A stretch of 57,669 nucleotides of DNA from SAR324 cluster bacterium. GTDB taxonomy: Bacteria; SAR324; NAC60-12. The position numbers and the translations under genes were made by a program. The stretch lies in the NCBI GenBank assembly GCA_015231885.1, contig JADGAT010000007.1:36612-94280 (forward strand), in the 5' to 3' direction. Positions 27,875 through 37,364 of this stretch are shown piece after piece. How positions within the stretch are numbered: position 1 is the stretch's first letter; each line of letters opens with the position of its first letter. The notes beneath the pieces were generated by a model, which was given only the letters and a program-made list of their open reading frames with translations, was not told the DNA's origin and did no database searches.

Positions 27875-29116
27875 ATGAGACACATAAGCATCATGCTCTG
27901 TTGGATGATTTTGCTCTTCACTGCCTGCACAGAGGAGGGGGGGGATGAGAACACTGGAAATGTGATTGATGGGTTGTTGCCAAATAATACATCGCTTGTT
28001 TCTGAAGAAAATGAGAGCTTGCAAGAACTGGGACTCACCATAGGATTTGTCAATGACCCGGAAAGCGCTATTGCAGCAGTTGCATCAGCAAACGATGGAG
28101 GAGGAGTGCGGGTTGCCAGGAAAGAAGTCAATGGGCAAGAAGTCATTGATAATATTCTGGTGCAATCTCCAGATGGGACAACTGGTACGATTACGATGGA
28201 TGATGACAATCGTCCGGTTTGGATAGAAATTGGAGAGAGTCAATATGCATTTACCAATTATACAGAGACAACCGTTGATATCATTATTATTGATTCTAGT
28301 GGAAATACGGCAACTATCGTTGGTGTGCCTTTCCAATTGACCAGCGCAAGAACCGTTGAGAAATTGGTCAGGCTGGTTGGGCAGACAATCTCAGGAATGA
28401 ATTTATCTTTGCTGAAGTGGGCTTCTTATATTATTCAGCAAGTCTGCAGGGTATTGATTGAAATTCTTCCCAGCGATGAGGAAAGTGAAATACTAAAATT
28501 TGGTGCAACATCTTTATTTATTAGCCGCCTGATACAGGTTGATGCCGATGAGTTGGGTATATTTGCTGTTGAAATCGACATGGAAACAGCAATTGCTGCA
28601 ATTACAACGACTACTACCACAACGACTACTACCACAACAGGTGCGACAACTACGACAGTAGCTACCACGACGACTACCAGCACAACGACGACTACAATTG
28701 CACAATCGACTGCTACGAGCACAACAACTACAACAGTAGTTGGCGTGGCTACCACAACGACGACTACCAGCACAACGACTACGACGACAGGCGCGACTAC
28801 GGCCACTTTTTCTTCATTGTCAAACGTAACAGCAGGAAGCCTGGTTTTTCGTTTAACAGGAACAGATTTGCCCACCTCGGGGTTGACGATATCAATATCT
28901 GGAGTTTCTTGTGGAACATGGACCCTTGCTTCTTCATTCACTCACACAACCTCCGAAATTGTGCTGGATGCTCCTTTGGCATGTTTAACGACAACAATAG
29001 AAATTACTACCATAACATTCAGTCAGTCGCTCAATACTGGCACTACGGTAAAAGCTCAAAAAAATGAGGGAGGGAATGAATATGAGGATTTAGCAACGGC
29101 AACGGTAGGTTCCTGA
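27875..29116 (+). CDS. Predicted lipoprotein with long Thr linker and shared two-cysteine domain (copy 4)
   Basis: 413 residues from the ATG at 27875; the frame extends upstream to 27800, but the signal peptide with lipobox LFTAC (C18) fixes the start. The N-terminal part (about 40-235) is not recognised. It includes VQSPDGTTGTITMDDDNRPV and a DSSGNTATIVGVPF strand pair. A Thr-rich linker of about 65 residues (about 244-308) leads to the C-terminal shared domain (AGSLVFRLTGTDLPTSGL...SCGTWTLAS...EIVLDAPLACL). The C-terminal domain is closest to copy 1. Probably surface-exposed; function unknown. Confidence 0.82.
   Translation: MRHISIMLCWMILLFTACTEEGGDENTGNVIDGLLPNNTSLVSEENESLQELGLTIGFVNDPESAIAAVASANDGGGVRVARKEVNGQEVIDNILVQSPDGTTGTITMDDDNRPVWIEIGESQYAFTNYTETTVDIIIIDSSGNTATIVGVPFQLTSARTVEKLVRLVGQTISGMNLSLLKWASYIIQQVCRVLIEILPSDEESEILKFGATSLFISRLIQVDADELGIFAVEIDMETAIAAITTTTTTTTTTTTGATTTTVATTTTTSTTTTTIAQSTATSTTTTTVVGVATTTTTTSTTTTTTGATTATFSSLSNVTAGSLVFRLTGTDLPTSGLTISISGVSCGTWTLASSFTHTTSEIVLDAPLACLTTTIEITTITFSQSLNTGTTVKAQKNEGGNEYEDLATATVGS
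28600..28800 (+). repeat. Imperfect ACA/ACG/ACT codon repeat encoding a Thr-rich linker
   Basis: A stretch of nearly pure threonine codons is interrupted by G-A, V-A, S and I-A-Q-S. Sub-blocks such as ACCACGACGACTACCAGCAC recur in slightly different form. It separates the N-terminal part from the shared C-terminal domain. Confidence 0.85.
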
Positions 29117-29182
29117 AGAGTAACAGTGAAATGGCCTCGATGGAAGATCCGTTGCATGGATTTTTGGCATTACTTCAAAAAC

Positions 29183-30079
29183 TTATCGAGCCATTCGGAT
29201 TTGCAGTTGATAATCTTTTAAGCGCAGGTGCCCCCCCCCAATGTCTACATGACAGAAGCGCCCATTCCTCTCTGTCTTTCCAATATAAATATTTCGTAAG
29301 ATCCTTGCTCGGCATATATAATACTTGCTGTTAAACCCTGCAAGGACAGCATTATTGAATAATTTTTTAGATTTTCTCCTGATCCATTTATGGGGAATAT
29401 AGAGCTGTATTTCATATTCTTCTGATGTAATCTCTTGTCCGTAATCATTGAGGAACTGACAGCCTCTTGATCCTATGCTGGTTGTACCTGGATAATGTAT
29501 GCCTTTATAGTGTACTCTGCAGATATACAGATCTCCAGAGGGGACTTTACCACCAGGCTTAATATCGGGAGGAATGATTTTACTGCTTGCCCAATAATTG
29601 ACTAAAATCTGGTATTGAGAAGATTTAAGGATTTTTTTCTTGAATCGATAGTGACATTGATCTTCAATTACCATCCCCAGATAGTGTTTGCGGTATATAA
29701 TCTTTTTGCACAAGTTTCTTTTCCCAAGTAAAGGTGTATTTCCTCCATCAAATGCACCAATGGGAATTTTCTTATGTCGAACAGTTGTCCAGCCGAGATT
29801 GTATCCTGGATTAACCAAAATTTCGTAGTCATCTTTTATGACCGTTGATCCGTATATCAATTGACAGCCATGAGTAGGATCTGCAATGCCAAAGTTAGTA
29901 TAAATATCCCGACAAAAATAGACAGCTTGTTTTTTCTGGCTGCCTGCCTGAAAAGCTTCGTCAGGCAGCGATCCTGGCAGTTTTTTTTCCCAATGAGCAT
30001 GACCAGGAGGGATAAAAGCTATGGAAATAAAAATAATAAACAATAAGGATTTCCAAGCTATTTGATTTTGATGATTCAT
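29183..30079 (-). CDS. Secreted protein with four DM9-like (DUF3421) repeats
   Basis: The 298-residue protein has a signal peptide (about 1-29, ending GHA). Four repeats of about 65 residues follow. Each shows Y-x-C-R/K, then a Gly-containing turn, a second Cys and a Y-E/Q-I-L/Q-V end: YFCRDIYTNFGIADPTHGCQ, IIYRKHYLGMVIEDQCHYRF, LYICRVHYKGIHYPG...RGCQF and YYICRARILRNIYIGK...RFCHV. This matches the DM9 (DUF3421) pattern of lectin-like proteins, known mainly from insects and molluscs. It converges with the preceding lipoprotein and is divergent from lpxD. A carbohydrate-binding role is inferred from the family. Confidence 0.8.
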   Translation of the reverse strand: MNHQNQIAWKSLLFIIFISIAFIPPGHAHWEKKLPGSLPDEAFQAGSQKKQAVYFCRDIYTNFGIADPTHGCQLIYGSTVIKDDYEILVNPGYNLGWTTVRHKKIPIGAFDGGNTPLLGKRNLCKKIIYRKHYLGMVIEDQCHYRFKKKILKSSQYQILVNYWASSKIIPPDIKPGGKVPSGDLYICRVHYKGIHYPGTTSIGSRGCQFLNDYGQEITSEEYEIQLYIPHKWIRRKSKKLFNNAVLAGFNSKYYICRARILRNIYIGKTERNGRFCHVDIGGGHLRLKDYQLQIRMAR

Positions 30080-30201
30080 GGTGATGTTTATTGCTGAGGG
30101 GGGAGCTCTTTACGGAAAAGTAAATAAACGTCTGTAATAATAAGCAAATTATGATACAAATCCAAGGTAAAATCGGAATAATGAATTGAAAACAACTATT
30201 G

Positions 30202-31239
30202 ATGAAAAGCGATATGCCTTTGACGTTAGAAAAACTGTGCCAAGAATTAAATCTTTCTTATTCTGGAAACGGAGAGTTGGTGATAAGGCAAGTGTGTGGA
30301 TTGAATAAATTGATGCCAGGGGGGGTGGTTTTTATTAATGTGGCATCGGATCTTGCTGAGATTCCTTCTTCAAGTGAAATAGGAGTGGTTGTCCCTGTAG
30401 GCACGAAAAGCTCTGATCATAATCTGATTTATGCGGCAGATCCTTTGGCACTGCATGTGGAAATCACCCGTTATCTACATCCTTCCTCTGAAATCAGTAA
30501 GACCATACATCCCACTGCCGTAATCGGAAAAAATGTGGTCTTGGGAAAAAATGTAACCCTTGATGCGCACGTGGTGCTGTATGATAATGTGAAAGTTGGT
30601 GCTAATTCTATCTTGCATGCCGGGGTCGTCGTGATGCATCAATGCACAATAGGAGAAAATTGTTTAATTTACCCGAATGTGACGATACGCGAAGATTGTT
30701 GGGTTGGGGACCGTGTTATTATTCACAGCGGCTCTGTGATCGGTTCAGATGGTTATGGATATTTTCAACGAAATAAAGAGCATCATAAAATTCCTCAGAT
30801 TGGAAATGTTATTTTGGAGGATGATGTAGAAATTGGAGGATGTTGTGCCATTGACCGCTCTCGTTTTTATAGCACTATCCTGGGTCAGGGAACTAAATTA
30901 GATAACCTGGTGCATATTGCACATAATGTTGAGGTGGGAGCTCATTCTCTATTGACGGCACAAGTTGGAATTGCAGGCAGTACGAAAGCAGGGCACCATT
31001 TGGTGATGGGAGGACAATCTGGAATTGTCGACCAAGTTGAAGTCGGAAATGAGGTCACTATCTTATCGAGAGGGCTGATTTCCAAAAACACGAAAGACCA
31101 TACTGTGGTAGGGGGTGCTCCAGCAAGACCAGCGAAAAAGTGGAAGCACTTGCAGGCTCTTTTCAATCGGTTGGATACATTGTTTGCCAGAGTAAAACGA
31201 TTGGAAAAACTTGTAGAACGTGATTCTGCTTCCGATTAA
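30202..31239 (+). CDS. lpxD: UDP-3-O-(3-hydroxyacyl)glucosamine N-acyltransferase LpxD
   Basis: LpxD adds the second acyl chain in lipid A synthesis, so the organism makes LPS. The 345-residue protein has the N-terminal uridine-binding domain, then a left-handed beta helix of hexapeptide repeats (IHPTAVIGKNVVLGKNV onward) and the catalytic histidine H241 in LVHIAHNVEVG. A C-terminal helix (RLDTLFARVKRLEKLVE) closes it. The start is the ATG at 30202; a TTG one codon earlier is possible, and no good SD was seen. It stands alone here, not with lpxA or fabZ. Confidence 0.96.
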   Translation: MKSDMPLTLEKLCQELNLSYSGNGELVIRQVCGLNKLMPGGVVFINVASDLAEIPSSSEIGVVVPVGTKSSDHNLIYAADPLALHVEITRYLHPSSEISKTIHPTAVIGKNVVLGKNVTLDAHVVLYDNVKVGANSILHAGVVVMHQCTIGENCLIYPNVTIREDCWVGDRVIIHSGSVIGSDGYGYFQRNKEHHKIPQIGNVILEDDVEIGGCCAIDRSRFYSTILGQGTKLDNLVHIAHNVEVGAHSLLTAQVGIAGSTKAGHHLVMGGQSGIVDQVEVGNEVTILSRGLISKNTKDHTVVGGAPARPAKKWKHLQALFNRLDTLFARVKRLEKLVERDSASD

Positions 31240-32405
31240 CTTTCGTATTCATAAGTACCTGATTCGGCCACAATTTGTAATTGATTTTCTACAGGACTGG
31301 CTTCGCAGAAACCAATTTGCTGTACTTCCAGTTGATATTGCTTTCCGATGGATTCCAGTACTTTTAAAAGACGAGGAGGGCCAATAACTTCCATTCGATG
31401 CCCCATGTTGAAGACTTCATACATCTCCGGCCAGGTCGTGTCAGATACTTTTTGAATTGTCTTGAACAGAGGTGGAACCGGAAAAAGGTTATTTTTAATA
31501 TAACGAATACCTTTTCCAAATTTCATACATTTTGTTTGTCCTCCCCCTGAACAATGGATAATGCCGGAAATATCATGGTGGTGGTCGTGGAGCAAGTCTT
31601 TGATAATGGGAGCATAGGTTCGGGTAGGAGACAAAAGGGCTTGTCCAATGGTTAAGGGGGTATTGTCTAAGGGATCAGTCAAATGAAAGGGGCCGCTGTA
31701 AACTAAACTTTGGGGAATATCCTGGTCATAGCTTTCCGGGAATTGCTGTGCATAATCCGAATCCAGCAAATCATGACGAGCCGAAGTGAGGCCATTGCTG
31801 CCAATACCACTATTGTACTGTGATTCATAGGAGGTTTGCCCGAAGCTGGCCAATCCTATAATAATATCGCCAGGCTTTATTTTCTCATTGGTAATGATTT
31901 GACTTCGTGGTACACGAGCTGTAACCGTGGAGTCAACAATTAATGTCCGAACTAAATCTCCTACATCTGCGGTTTCTCCTCCTGTAGTGATAAGAGAAAT
32001 TCCAAGCTCAGCAAGTTGTTTTACCAACTTTTCATTCCCCTCAATGATTGTCTGGATGATTTGGCCGGAAATCAGTTTAGCATTGCGGCCTATTGTACTG
32101 GAGAGTAAGATATGGTCCACTATTCCTACACACAAGAGATCATCCAAATTCATTACCAAAGCGTCTTGAGCGATTCCCTCAAAAACAGACAGATCTCCAG
32201 TTTCTTTATGATATAAATACGCAAGAGATGCCTTGGTACCAGCTCCATCGGCATGCATGACACAGCAATAGTCGGGATCATTTCCCAGGTAATCTTCTAC
32301 AACTTTACAAAAAGCATGAGGGAACAATCCTTGATCTACATGAAAAATAGCCTGATGGATGTCTTCTTTTTTCGAAGATACTCCACGTGTTTGATATCGT
32401 CCCAT
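31236..32405 (-). CDS. purM: Phosphoribosylformylglycinamidine cyclo-ligase (AIR synthetase), Bacteroidetes-type
   Basis: It closes the imidazole ring of AIR in purine synthesis, using ATP. At 389 residues it is longer than the common form of about 345. It carries the sequence style I know from Bacteroidetes PurM: RYQTRGVSSKKEDIHQAI, CCVMHADGAGTKASLAYLY, ITTGGETADVGDLVRTLIVD, GSNGLTSARHD, LSPTRTYAPIIK and EVFNMGHRMEV. The ATP and metal-binding segments are present. It converges with lpxD, sharing a TTAA. Transfer between phyla is possible. The ATG is at 32403-32405. Confidence 0.93.
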   Translation of the reverse strand: MGRYQTRGVSSKKEDIHQAIFHVDQGLFPHAFCKVVEDYLGNDPDYCCVMHADGAGTKASLAYLYHKETGDLSVFEGIAQDALVMNLDDLLCVGIVDHILLSSTIGRNAKLISGQIIQTIIEGNEKLVKQLAELGISLITTGGETADVGDLVRTLIVDSTVTARVPRSQIITNEKIKPGDIIIGLASFGQTSYESQYNSGIGSNGLTSARHDLLDSDYAQQFPESYDQDIPQSLVYSGPFHLTDPLDNTPLTIGQALLSPTRTYAPIIKDLLHDHHHDISGIIHCSGGGQTKCMKFGKGIRYIKNNLFPVPPLFKTIQKVSDTTWPEMYEVFNMGHRMEVIGPPRLLKVLESIGKQYQLEVQQIGFCEASPVENQLQIVAESGTYEYES

Positions 32406-32490
32406 TGATTCAATGTGTTTAATTCAGGATTCAAATTAGGTGTTTATTAGCTTGTGAACTAAAATCTTTGGAAGGAAGAAAAAGAACGGA

Positions 32491-33825
32491 TTATTTACGA
32501 GAACCCCGCTTTTTTGTATGAGATTCAAAGTGTGAAATTAAATTGAGAGGATTGACGTGTCGGTTATTAATAATGATTTCGTAGTGTAAGTGAGGGCCTG
32601 TGCTACGACCGGTGTTTCCCAATGTACCTATGATATCACCTCGTTTTACGACTTGTCCCTGTTTGACTTTGATCTCATGCAGATGGCCATACCGGGTGCT
32701 CGTATAAACTTTTTTATGTTTATTTTTATAAAAACCGAGCCCATGTTTAATTTCTACAAAACGCCCATAACCTACTTGATAATTAGCTTTCACAATAAAT
32801 CCATCAGCACTGGCACGAATTGGAGTTCCTCTGCGTCCTGTGAAATCAACTCCTGAATGGAAGTCCGGTTTCTTAGTGAAAGGGTCCATGCGCTTTCCGT
32901 ACCTATCAGAAATAGAGCGAGTCTGGACGGGACGAATGGTTGGTGTGTGTTTCCAAAGTTCGCTATCCTGTTCAATTGAATTACTCAAACTTGCCACTGA
33001 TTTTACAACGGATTCATAATATGTAGTTGTCTCATCAAGATATCTTTCTAAATAACTGTCTTCTGTAAATAAATCAGGATTAAATTCTGGATGGACGGGA
33101 CCTCCACGGCCATTGGAGGATGATGTCTCTTTGGGAAGAAACTGATTTGTCAAATTAAAAGAAATGCCGGTGACATCATGTATTCTTTTGGAAAGCTGAT
33201 CAATAGCTTTTTCTTTGGTCTTAACGAGTTCTAAATGTTTTGCCAGCTTTTGCTCTGTTTGTACAATACGCATTCGTAAATGACGAATGGTGCTTTCTTG
33301 TTCTTCTGCAGAAGTTTTTTTATCATAAAAGTCTTTCACCGCTTTGCCAAGATTCTGGAAATTGCTGCTGACGCCATCCATCCAAGCAATTATTGTTTCT
33401 GCATTATTTGAGTTTTGAATGTCTTTTGAACATTTCATACTCATCGTCTGACAGATATAATTATGGAGTGTTTTGAGTTTATTGACACTGGATTTATATA
33501 AAACAATATGCTGCTTCAATGCATTTTCGCTGGCATAAGTAGTTGTTTTTAACTCTTCTACATAGGATTCTAAGAAGCGAATACGCTCTTCTTTTTCTGC
33601 AAATTCATCAATTTCTTTCTGGAGAAGCATTCGTGCGGTTTCATGTTGCTGGATCTGTTCTCGCTGATCTGTGATTTGCTGATGCTGAAAGAAATATAGG
33701 GAAATTAAAGACATGACCATACCGACAAATAAACAACCGCTGATATATACGAGTTTATGGCTAAAGGAAATCTGGCGTGCTACAGAATCTGGAGTTTTTA
33801 AAAATAATATAGAAAATTCTTTCAT
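32491..33825 (-). CDS. M23-family (LytM/MepM-like) zinc endopeptidase, membrane-anchored
   Basis: It probably cleaves peptidoglycan cross-links in the periplasm. The start is the ATG at 33823-33825 (444 residues; the frame extends to 33912 but without support). Residues about 24-46 form one transmembrane segment, about 48-215 are coiled coil, and the M23 domain covers about 305-435. It has both zinc motifs: H323-x-x-x-D327 (HSGVDF) and H412-x-H414 (GPHLHYE), with H378 nearby (RYGHLHEI). All catalytic residues are present, so it should be active and not a degenerate activator. It lies upstream of purM, 85 bp apart. Confidence 0.9.
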   Translation of the reverse strand: MKEFSILFLKTPDSVARQISFSHKLVYISGCLFVGMVMSLISLYFFQHQQITDQREQIQQHETARMLLQKEIDEFAEKEERIRFLESYVEELKTTTYASENALKQHIVLYKSSVNKLKTLHNYICQTMSMKCSKDIQNSNNAETIIAWMDGVSSNFQNLGKAVKDFYDKKTSAEEQESTIRHLRMRIVQTEQKLAKHLELVKTKEKAIDQLSKRIHDVTGISFNLTNQFLPKETSSSNGRGGPVHPEFNPDLFTEDSYLERYLDETTTYYESVVKSVASLSNSIEQDSELWKHTPTIRPVQTRSISDRYGKRMDPFTKKPDFHSGVDFTGRRGTPIRASADGFIVKANYQVGYGRFVEIKHGLGFYKNKHKKVYTSTRYGHLHEIKVKQGQVVKRGDIIGTLGNTGRSTGPHLHYEIIINNRHVNPLNLISHFESHTKKRGSRK

Positions 33826-34215
33826 ATATTTTTTCTCATTTGGAAAACAGCAATCGTAAATAATAAGAAACCATTTTTTGTATTGTATAAAAATATTATA
33901 GCATGTTCGCAATACAAAAGTAAGGTTTTCATCGGCAGATCAGTTATTACGCTTATCAGGGTCTTACTAGCAGAGTCTTAATGAGTCAAGACAAACTGAA
34001 ATTAATGCTTTGATATTGGTGATATTTTTACAGTCTTGAGTCCCAGAATACCAATTTAAAGGCACTATCCCGTGCTCGATTGCCCACAATTTCGGAAAAT
34101 GGGGAGCCTGAAATGCTGGTAACTTTTATATAAATCCGGCATATTGGAAAAATAATTATATTTGTTTGCAATTTTTTATCCATTTGCAGTCAGTTTTGAA
34201 GTAAGAAAATTTCCC
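33826..34215 (+). other. Intergenic region between the M23 peptidase and larC
   Basis: These 390 bases separate divergent genes. No convincing ORF, tRNA-like fold, terminator or strong promoter was seen. The region is AT-rich near both ends and less so near 34040-34130. Confidence 0.5.
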
Positions 34216-35418
34216 ATGAAAAAAATATTGTTTATAGATGCTGTTGGAGGTCTTGCCGGAGACATGCTCGTAGGTGGTTTACTGGACCTTGGAGTTCCTT
34301 TTTCTGTTTTGGAAAAAGGGCTTAATCTTCTCAAAATACGGGGTATTCAATTTTCTTTTTGCCAAGAACAGCGCCATCATGTTTCGGGTGTTCGGTTTTT
34401 TGTAACAAATGCTATGGAAGCCGGCGGTCATCCAGCACGTTCTTTTGAAAATATTAAACAACTGTTGGAACAGTCCAAATTGCCGGCAGATGTCAGAACA
34501 CTCGCTTTGAAAATTTTTGAAAAGCTCGCAATTGCAGAGGGAAAAGTGCATAACACAGTTCCAGAGAAAGTCTGTTTTCATGAAGTTGGTGCCTGGGATT
34601 CTATTGCAGATATTGTTGGTGTGGCATTATGTCTGGACTATTTGCAAATAAATGATATTTTTGTATCCCCTGTACCTACAGGAACAGGGTTTGTAGAAAC
34701 TGCACATGGACAAATGCCAATTCCGGCTCCTGCCACCCTTTTGCTCTTACAGGGATTTGAGGTCATACACGATTCACTTCCTTTTGAGCGCACCACACCA
34801 ACAGGTGCTGCAATATTAGCTGCTTTGGCACAACCACATGCTACTCCCTTTCAATATACCGTTGACCGTGTTGGGATTGGAATCGGAACAAAAAAACGAT
34901 TAGAAATTCCCAATATCACTCGATGTATCCTTGGATATCAGCATGATGAGCAGGCAACTCAAGCGGTTGATATTGGTCTGGTCGAGTGTTCGGAAGCCAA
35001 TGTGGATGATTGTACTCCCGAATGCTTAGGGTTTGTTCATGAAAAGCTATTAGATGCTGGTGCTCTAGATGTCTGGTTTATTTCTGTGCAAATGAAAAAA
35101 CATCGTCCTGGCACATTAATTCAAGTGTTGCATACCCCCGAAGGTCGTGCAGAAATGCACCGTATCATTTTTCAGGAAACCACGACGCTGGGAATTCGTT
35201 ATCAACAATGGAACCGCGTTTCTCTGCAGCGTGATATCATAGAAGTCGATACTTGCTGGGGGGTAGTGAGGGGGAAAAAGTCCGTTTTCTCTCAACAAGT
35301 AAAATTCAGTCCAGAGTTTGAAGACTGCCGAAGAATTGCAGCGGTACAGCATATTCCGTTGAGAGATGTATTCCGTGTCGTTGAAGAAAGTTTTTGGAAA
35401 AAAGAGAACACGGTATGA
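34216..35418 (+). CDS. larC: Nickel-pincer cofactor biosynthesis protein LarC
   Basis: LarC inserts nickel into pyridinium-3,5-bisthiocarboxylate mononucleotide, giving the nickel-pincer cofactor of LarA-type racemases. The protein (400 residues from the ATG at 34216) shows the family start KKILFIDAVGGLAGDMLVG, the FHEVGAWDSIADIVG block, TPTGAAILAALA and the C-terminal VDDCTPECLGFVHEKLLDAGALDVW. It is one continuous frame, with no ribosomal frameshift between N- and C-terminal halves as in lactobacilli. No larA, larB or larE lies in the window. It heads the hslVU cluster, 36 bp before hslV. Confidence 0.93.
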   Translation: MKKILFIDAVGGLAGDMLVGGLLDLGVPFSVLEKGLNLLKIRGIQFSFCQEQRHHVSGVRFFVTNAMEAGGHPARSFENIKQLLEQSKLPADVRTLALKIFEKLAIAEGKVHNTVPEKVCFHEVGAWDSIADIVGVALCLDYLQINDIFVSPVPTGTGFVETAHGQMPIPAPATLLLLQGFEVIHDSLPFERTTPTGAAILAALAQPHATPFQYTVDRVGIGIGTKKRLEIPNITRCILGYQHDEQATQAVDIGLVECSEANVDDCTPECLGFVHEKLLDAGALDVWFISVQMKKHRPGTLIQVLHTPEGRAEMHRIIFQETTTLGIRYQQWNRVSLQRDIIEVDTCWGVVRGKKSVFSQQVKFSPEFEDCRRIAAVQHIPLRDVFRVVEESFWKKENTV

Positions 35419-35454
35419 CATATTCCTGTTTTTAATTAAATCACATAATTTAAT

Positions 35455-35976
35455 ATGACTACCATACTTTGTATTCGAAAAGAAAATTCAGTTGTGATGG
35501 CTGGTGATGGGCAAGTGACCATGGGTAATACGATCATGAAAGCCACGGCAACAAAGATTCGTCTTACTTATAACGGGAACGTCATTGCAGGATTTGCCGG
35601 TTCGACTGCGGATGCCTTTACTCTGTTTGAGAAGTTTGATGAGAAGTTGGAACAATACAGTGGACAATTGATTCGTTCTGCCGTTGAATTGGCAAAAGAG
35701 TGGCGTACCAACAAAATGCTGAGAAACTTAGAAGCGCTACTGGCAGTGGCAAGTAAGGATGCTTCTCTTATTATCTCTGGAAATGGAGATGTCATTGAGC
35801 CTGATGACGGAATTATCTCCATTGGTTCCGGAGGACCTTATGCCTTAGCGGCATCGAGAGCCCTTATCGATAGCGATTTGACAGCACAGGAGATTGCTGA
35901 AAAGGCGATGTTTATTGCTGCGGATATCTGTCTCTACACAAACCAGCACCTTTCTTTTGAAGAGATCCGTTTTTAG
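35455..35976 (+). CDS. hslV: ATP-dependent protease subunit HslV
   Basis: The proteolytic half of the HslVU bacterial proteasome-like complex. The start MTTI gives the catalytic N-terminal threonine after Met removal. [41 protein letters not shown] and [16 protein letters not shown] are characteristic. The 173 residues are full length. HslU follows after 18 bp, as expected. Confidence 0.98.
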   Translation: MTTILCIRKENSVVMAGDGQVTMGNTIMKATATKIRLTYNGNVIAGFAGSTADAFTLFEKFDEKLEQYSGQLIRSAVELAKEWRTNKMLRNLEALLAVASKDASLIISGNGDVIEPDDGIISIGSGGPYALAASRALIDSDLTAQEIAEKAMFIAADICLYTNQHLSFEEIRF

Positions 35977-35994
35977 AGAAAAATTAGGAAATTT

Positions 35995-37344
35995 ATGGAA
36001 GATCAACCAAAAAAATATGAAAATCAAACACCACGTGAAACTGCTGCAGAATTAGATAAATATATCATTGGACAGGATGCAGCAAAAAAAGCAGTTGCTG
36101 TGGCACTGCGGAATCGTTGGCGCCGTCTTCAGGTTCGGGAAGATCTGCGTGATGAAATTTTACCCAAAAATATTGTGATGATTGGTGCAACAGGCGTAGG
36201 AAAGACAGAAATTGCTCGCAGGATGGCACGTTTGGTCAATGCTCCATTTGCAAAGGTCGAAGCTTCGAAGTTTACGGAAGTGGGATATGTTGGGCGGGAT
36301 GTTGAATCGATTGTCCGAGATTTGTTGGAGGTTTCCATCAATATGGTCCGTCAGGAACAGACAAAACGGGTACAGGCACAAGCCGAAATCCAAATGGAGG
36401 AAAAATTATTGGACTTGTTGATTCCATCAACCAATCCTCGAAAAGAAGACGGAGAACCTGGTAATCCAACAAAAGAAAAATTTCGCAAGAAGCTGCAGGA
36501 TGGCAAACTTGATGACCGGTTAGTGGAACTTGATATTTCAGAGCGTGGAGGAGGATCATTTGTTGAGTTCATGCCCCTTTCCATGAATGACAATCTGGAC
36601 ATGAATTTACGGGACATGCTTTCGAACATGCTTCCCAAACGCTCAAAGCGACGTAAAATCAAAATTAAAGATGCCCGGAATATTTTGATACAGGAAGAAA
36701 CCAATAAATTGATTGATATGGAAGAGGTATCCCGTAATGCCATTGAGCGTGTTGAACAAACAGGTATTGTTTTTTTGGATGAAATCGACAAAATCGCAGC
36801 ACGCAAATCAGCACACGGCCCTGATGTTTCTAGGGAAGGAGTCCAGCGCGATTTGCTACCTATTGTAGAGGGATCGACAGTAAATACTAAACATGGTCCG
36901 GTGCAGACAGATCATATACTTTTTATTGCAGCTGGAGCCTTTCATGTAGCAAAACCGTCCGACTTGATTCCGGAACTGCAAGGGCGTTTCCCAATTCGTG
37001 TTGAGTTGAAGTCCCTGACAAAGGAAGACTTTGTGCGTATCCTAACAGAACCTAAAAATGCATTGATTGTTCAGTACATTGAATTACTGGCCACAGAGGG
37101 CCTGACTTTAGAGTTTACTGATGCCGCTATTGAGGAAATCGCGAAAATTGCTTGTGACGTGAATGAACAGGCTGAAAATATAGGAGCTCGACGTTTACAT
37201 ACCATCATGGAGCAGCTGCTGGAAGAAGTCAGTTTTGAGGCACCGGAGATACAGGGACAAACAGTGACGGTCACTCCTGAATATATTCAGGCTCGTTTGT
37301 CAGAGTTGCTAAAAGATCAAGATTTGACCCGCTATATTTTATAA
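35995..37344 (+). CDS. hslU: ATP-dependent protease ATPase subunit HslU
   Basis: The AAA+ unfoldase of HslVU. Its 449 residues contain Walker A (GATGVGKT, 64-71), the substrate pore [11 protein letters not shown], Walker B (IVFLDEID), the HslU insertion domain (about 110-240, rich in charged residues), and the C-terminal sensor-2 NIGARRLHT. It ends in DLTRYIL, the C-terminal tail that docks in HslV. The start is supported by TTAGGA upstream. Confidence 0.98.
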   Translation: MEDQPKKYENQTPRETAAELDKYIIGQDAAKKAVAVALRNRWRRLQVREDLRDEILPKNIVMIGATGVGKTEIARRMARLVNAPFAKVEASKFTEVGYVGRDVESIVRDLLEVSINMVRQEQTKRVQAQAEIQMEEKLLDLLIPSTNPRKEDGEPGNPTKEKFRKKLQDGKLDDRLVELDISERGGGSFVEFMPLSMNDNLDMNLRDMLSNMLPKRSKRRKIKIKDARNILIQEETNKLIDMEEVSRNAIERVEQTGIVFLDEIDKIAARKSAHGPDVSREGVQRDLLPIVEGSTVNTKHGPVQTDHILFIAAGAFHVAKPSDLIPELQGRFPIRVELKSLTKEDFVRILTEPKNALIVQYIELLATEGLTLEFTDAAIEEIAKIACDVNEQAENIGARRLHTIMEQLLEEVSFEAPEIQGQTVTVTPEYIQARLSELLKDQDLTRYIL

Positions 37345-37364
37345 GAAAATCCAGCTGAGGTAGA

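Noticed and set aside
28435..28941. Minus-strand valine-rich ORF of 168 residues
   Set aside because: It is the antisense of the threonine-codon linker; poly-Val there is a mirror of ACA/ACG/ACT.
29131..29334. 67-residue plus-strand ORF
   Set aside because: It lies antisense to the end of the DM9-like gene without SD.
35419..35454. Terminator between larC and hslV
   Set aside because: No GC-rich hairpin followed by a T run was visible.
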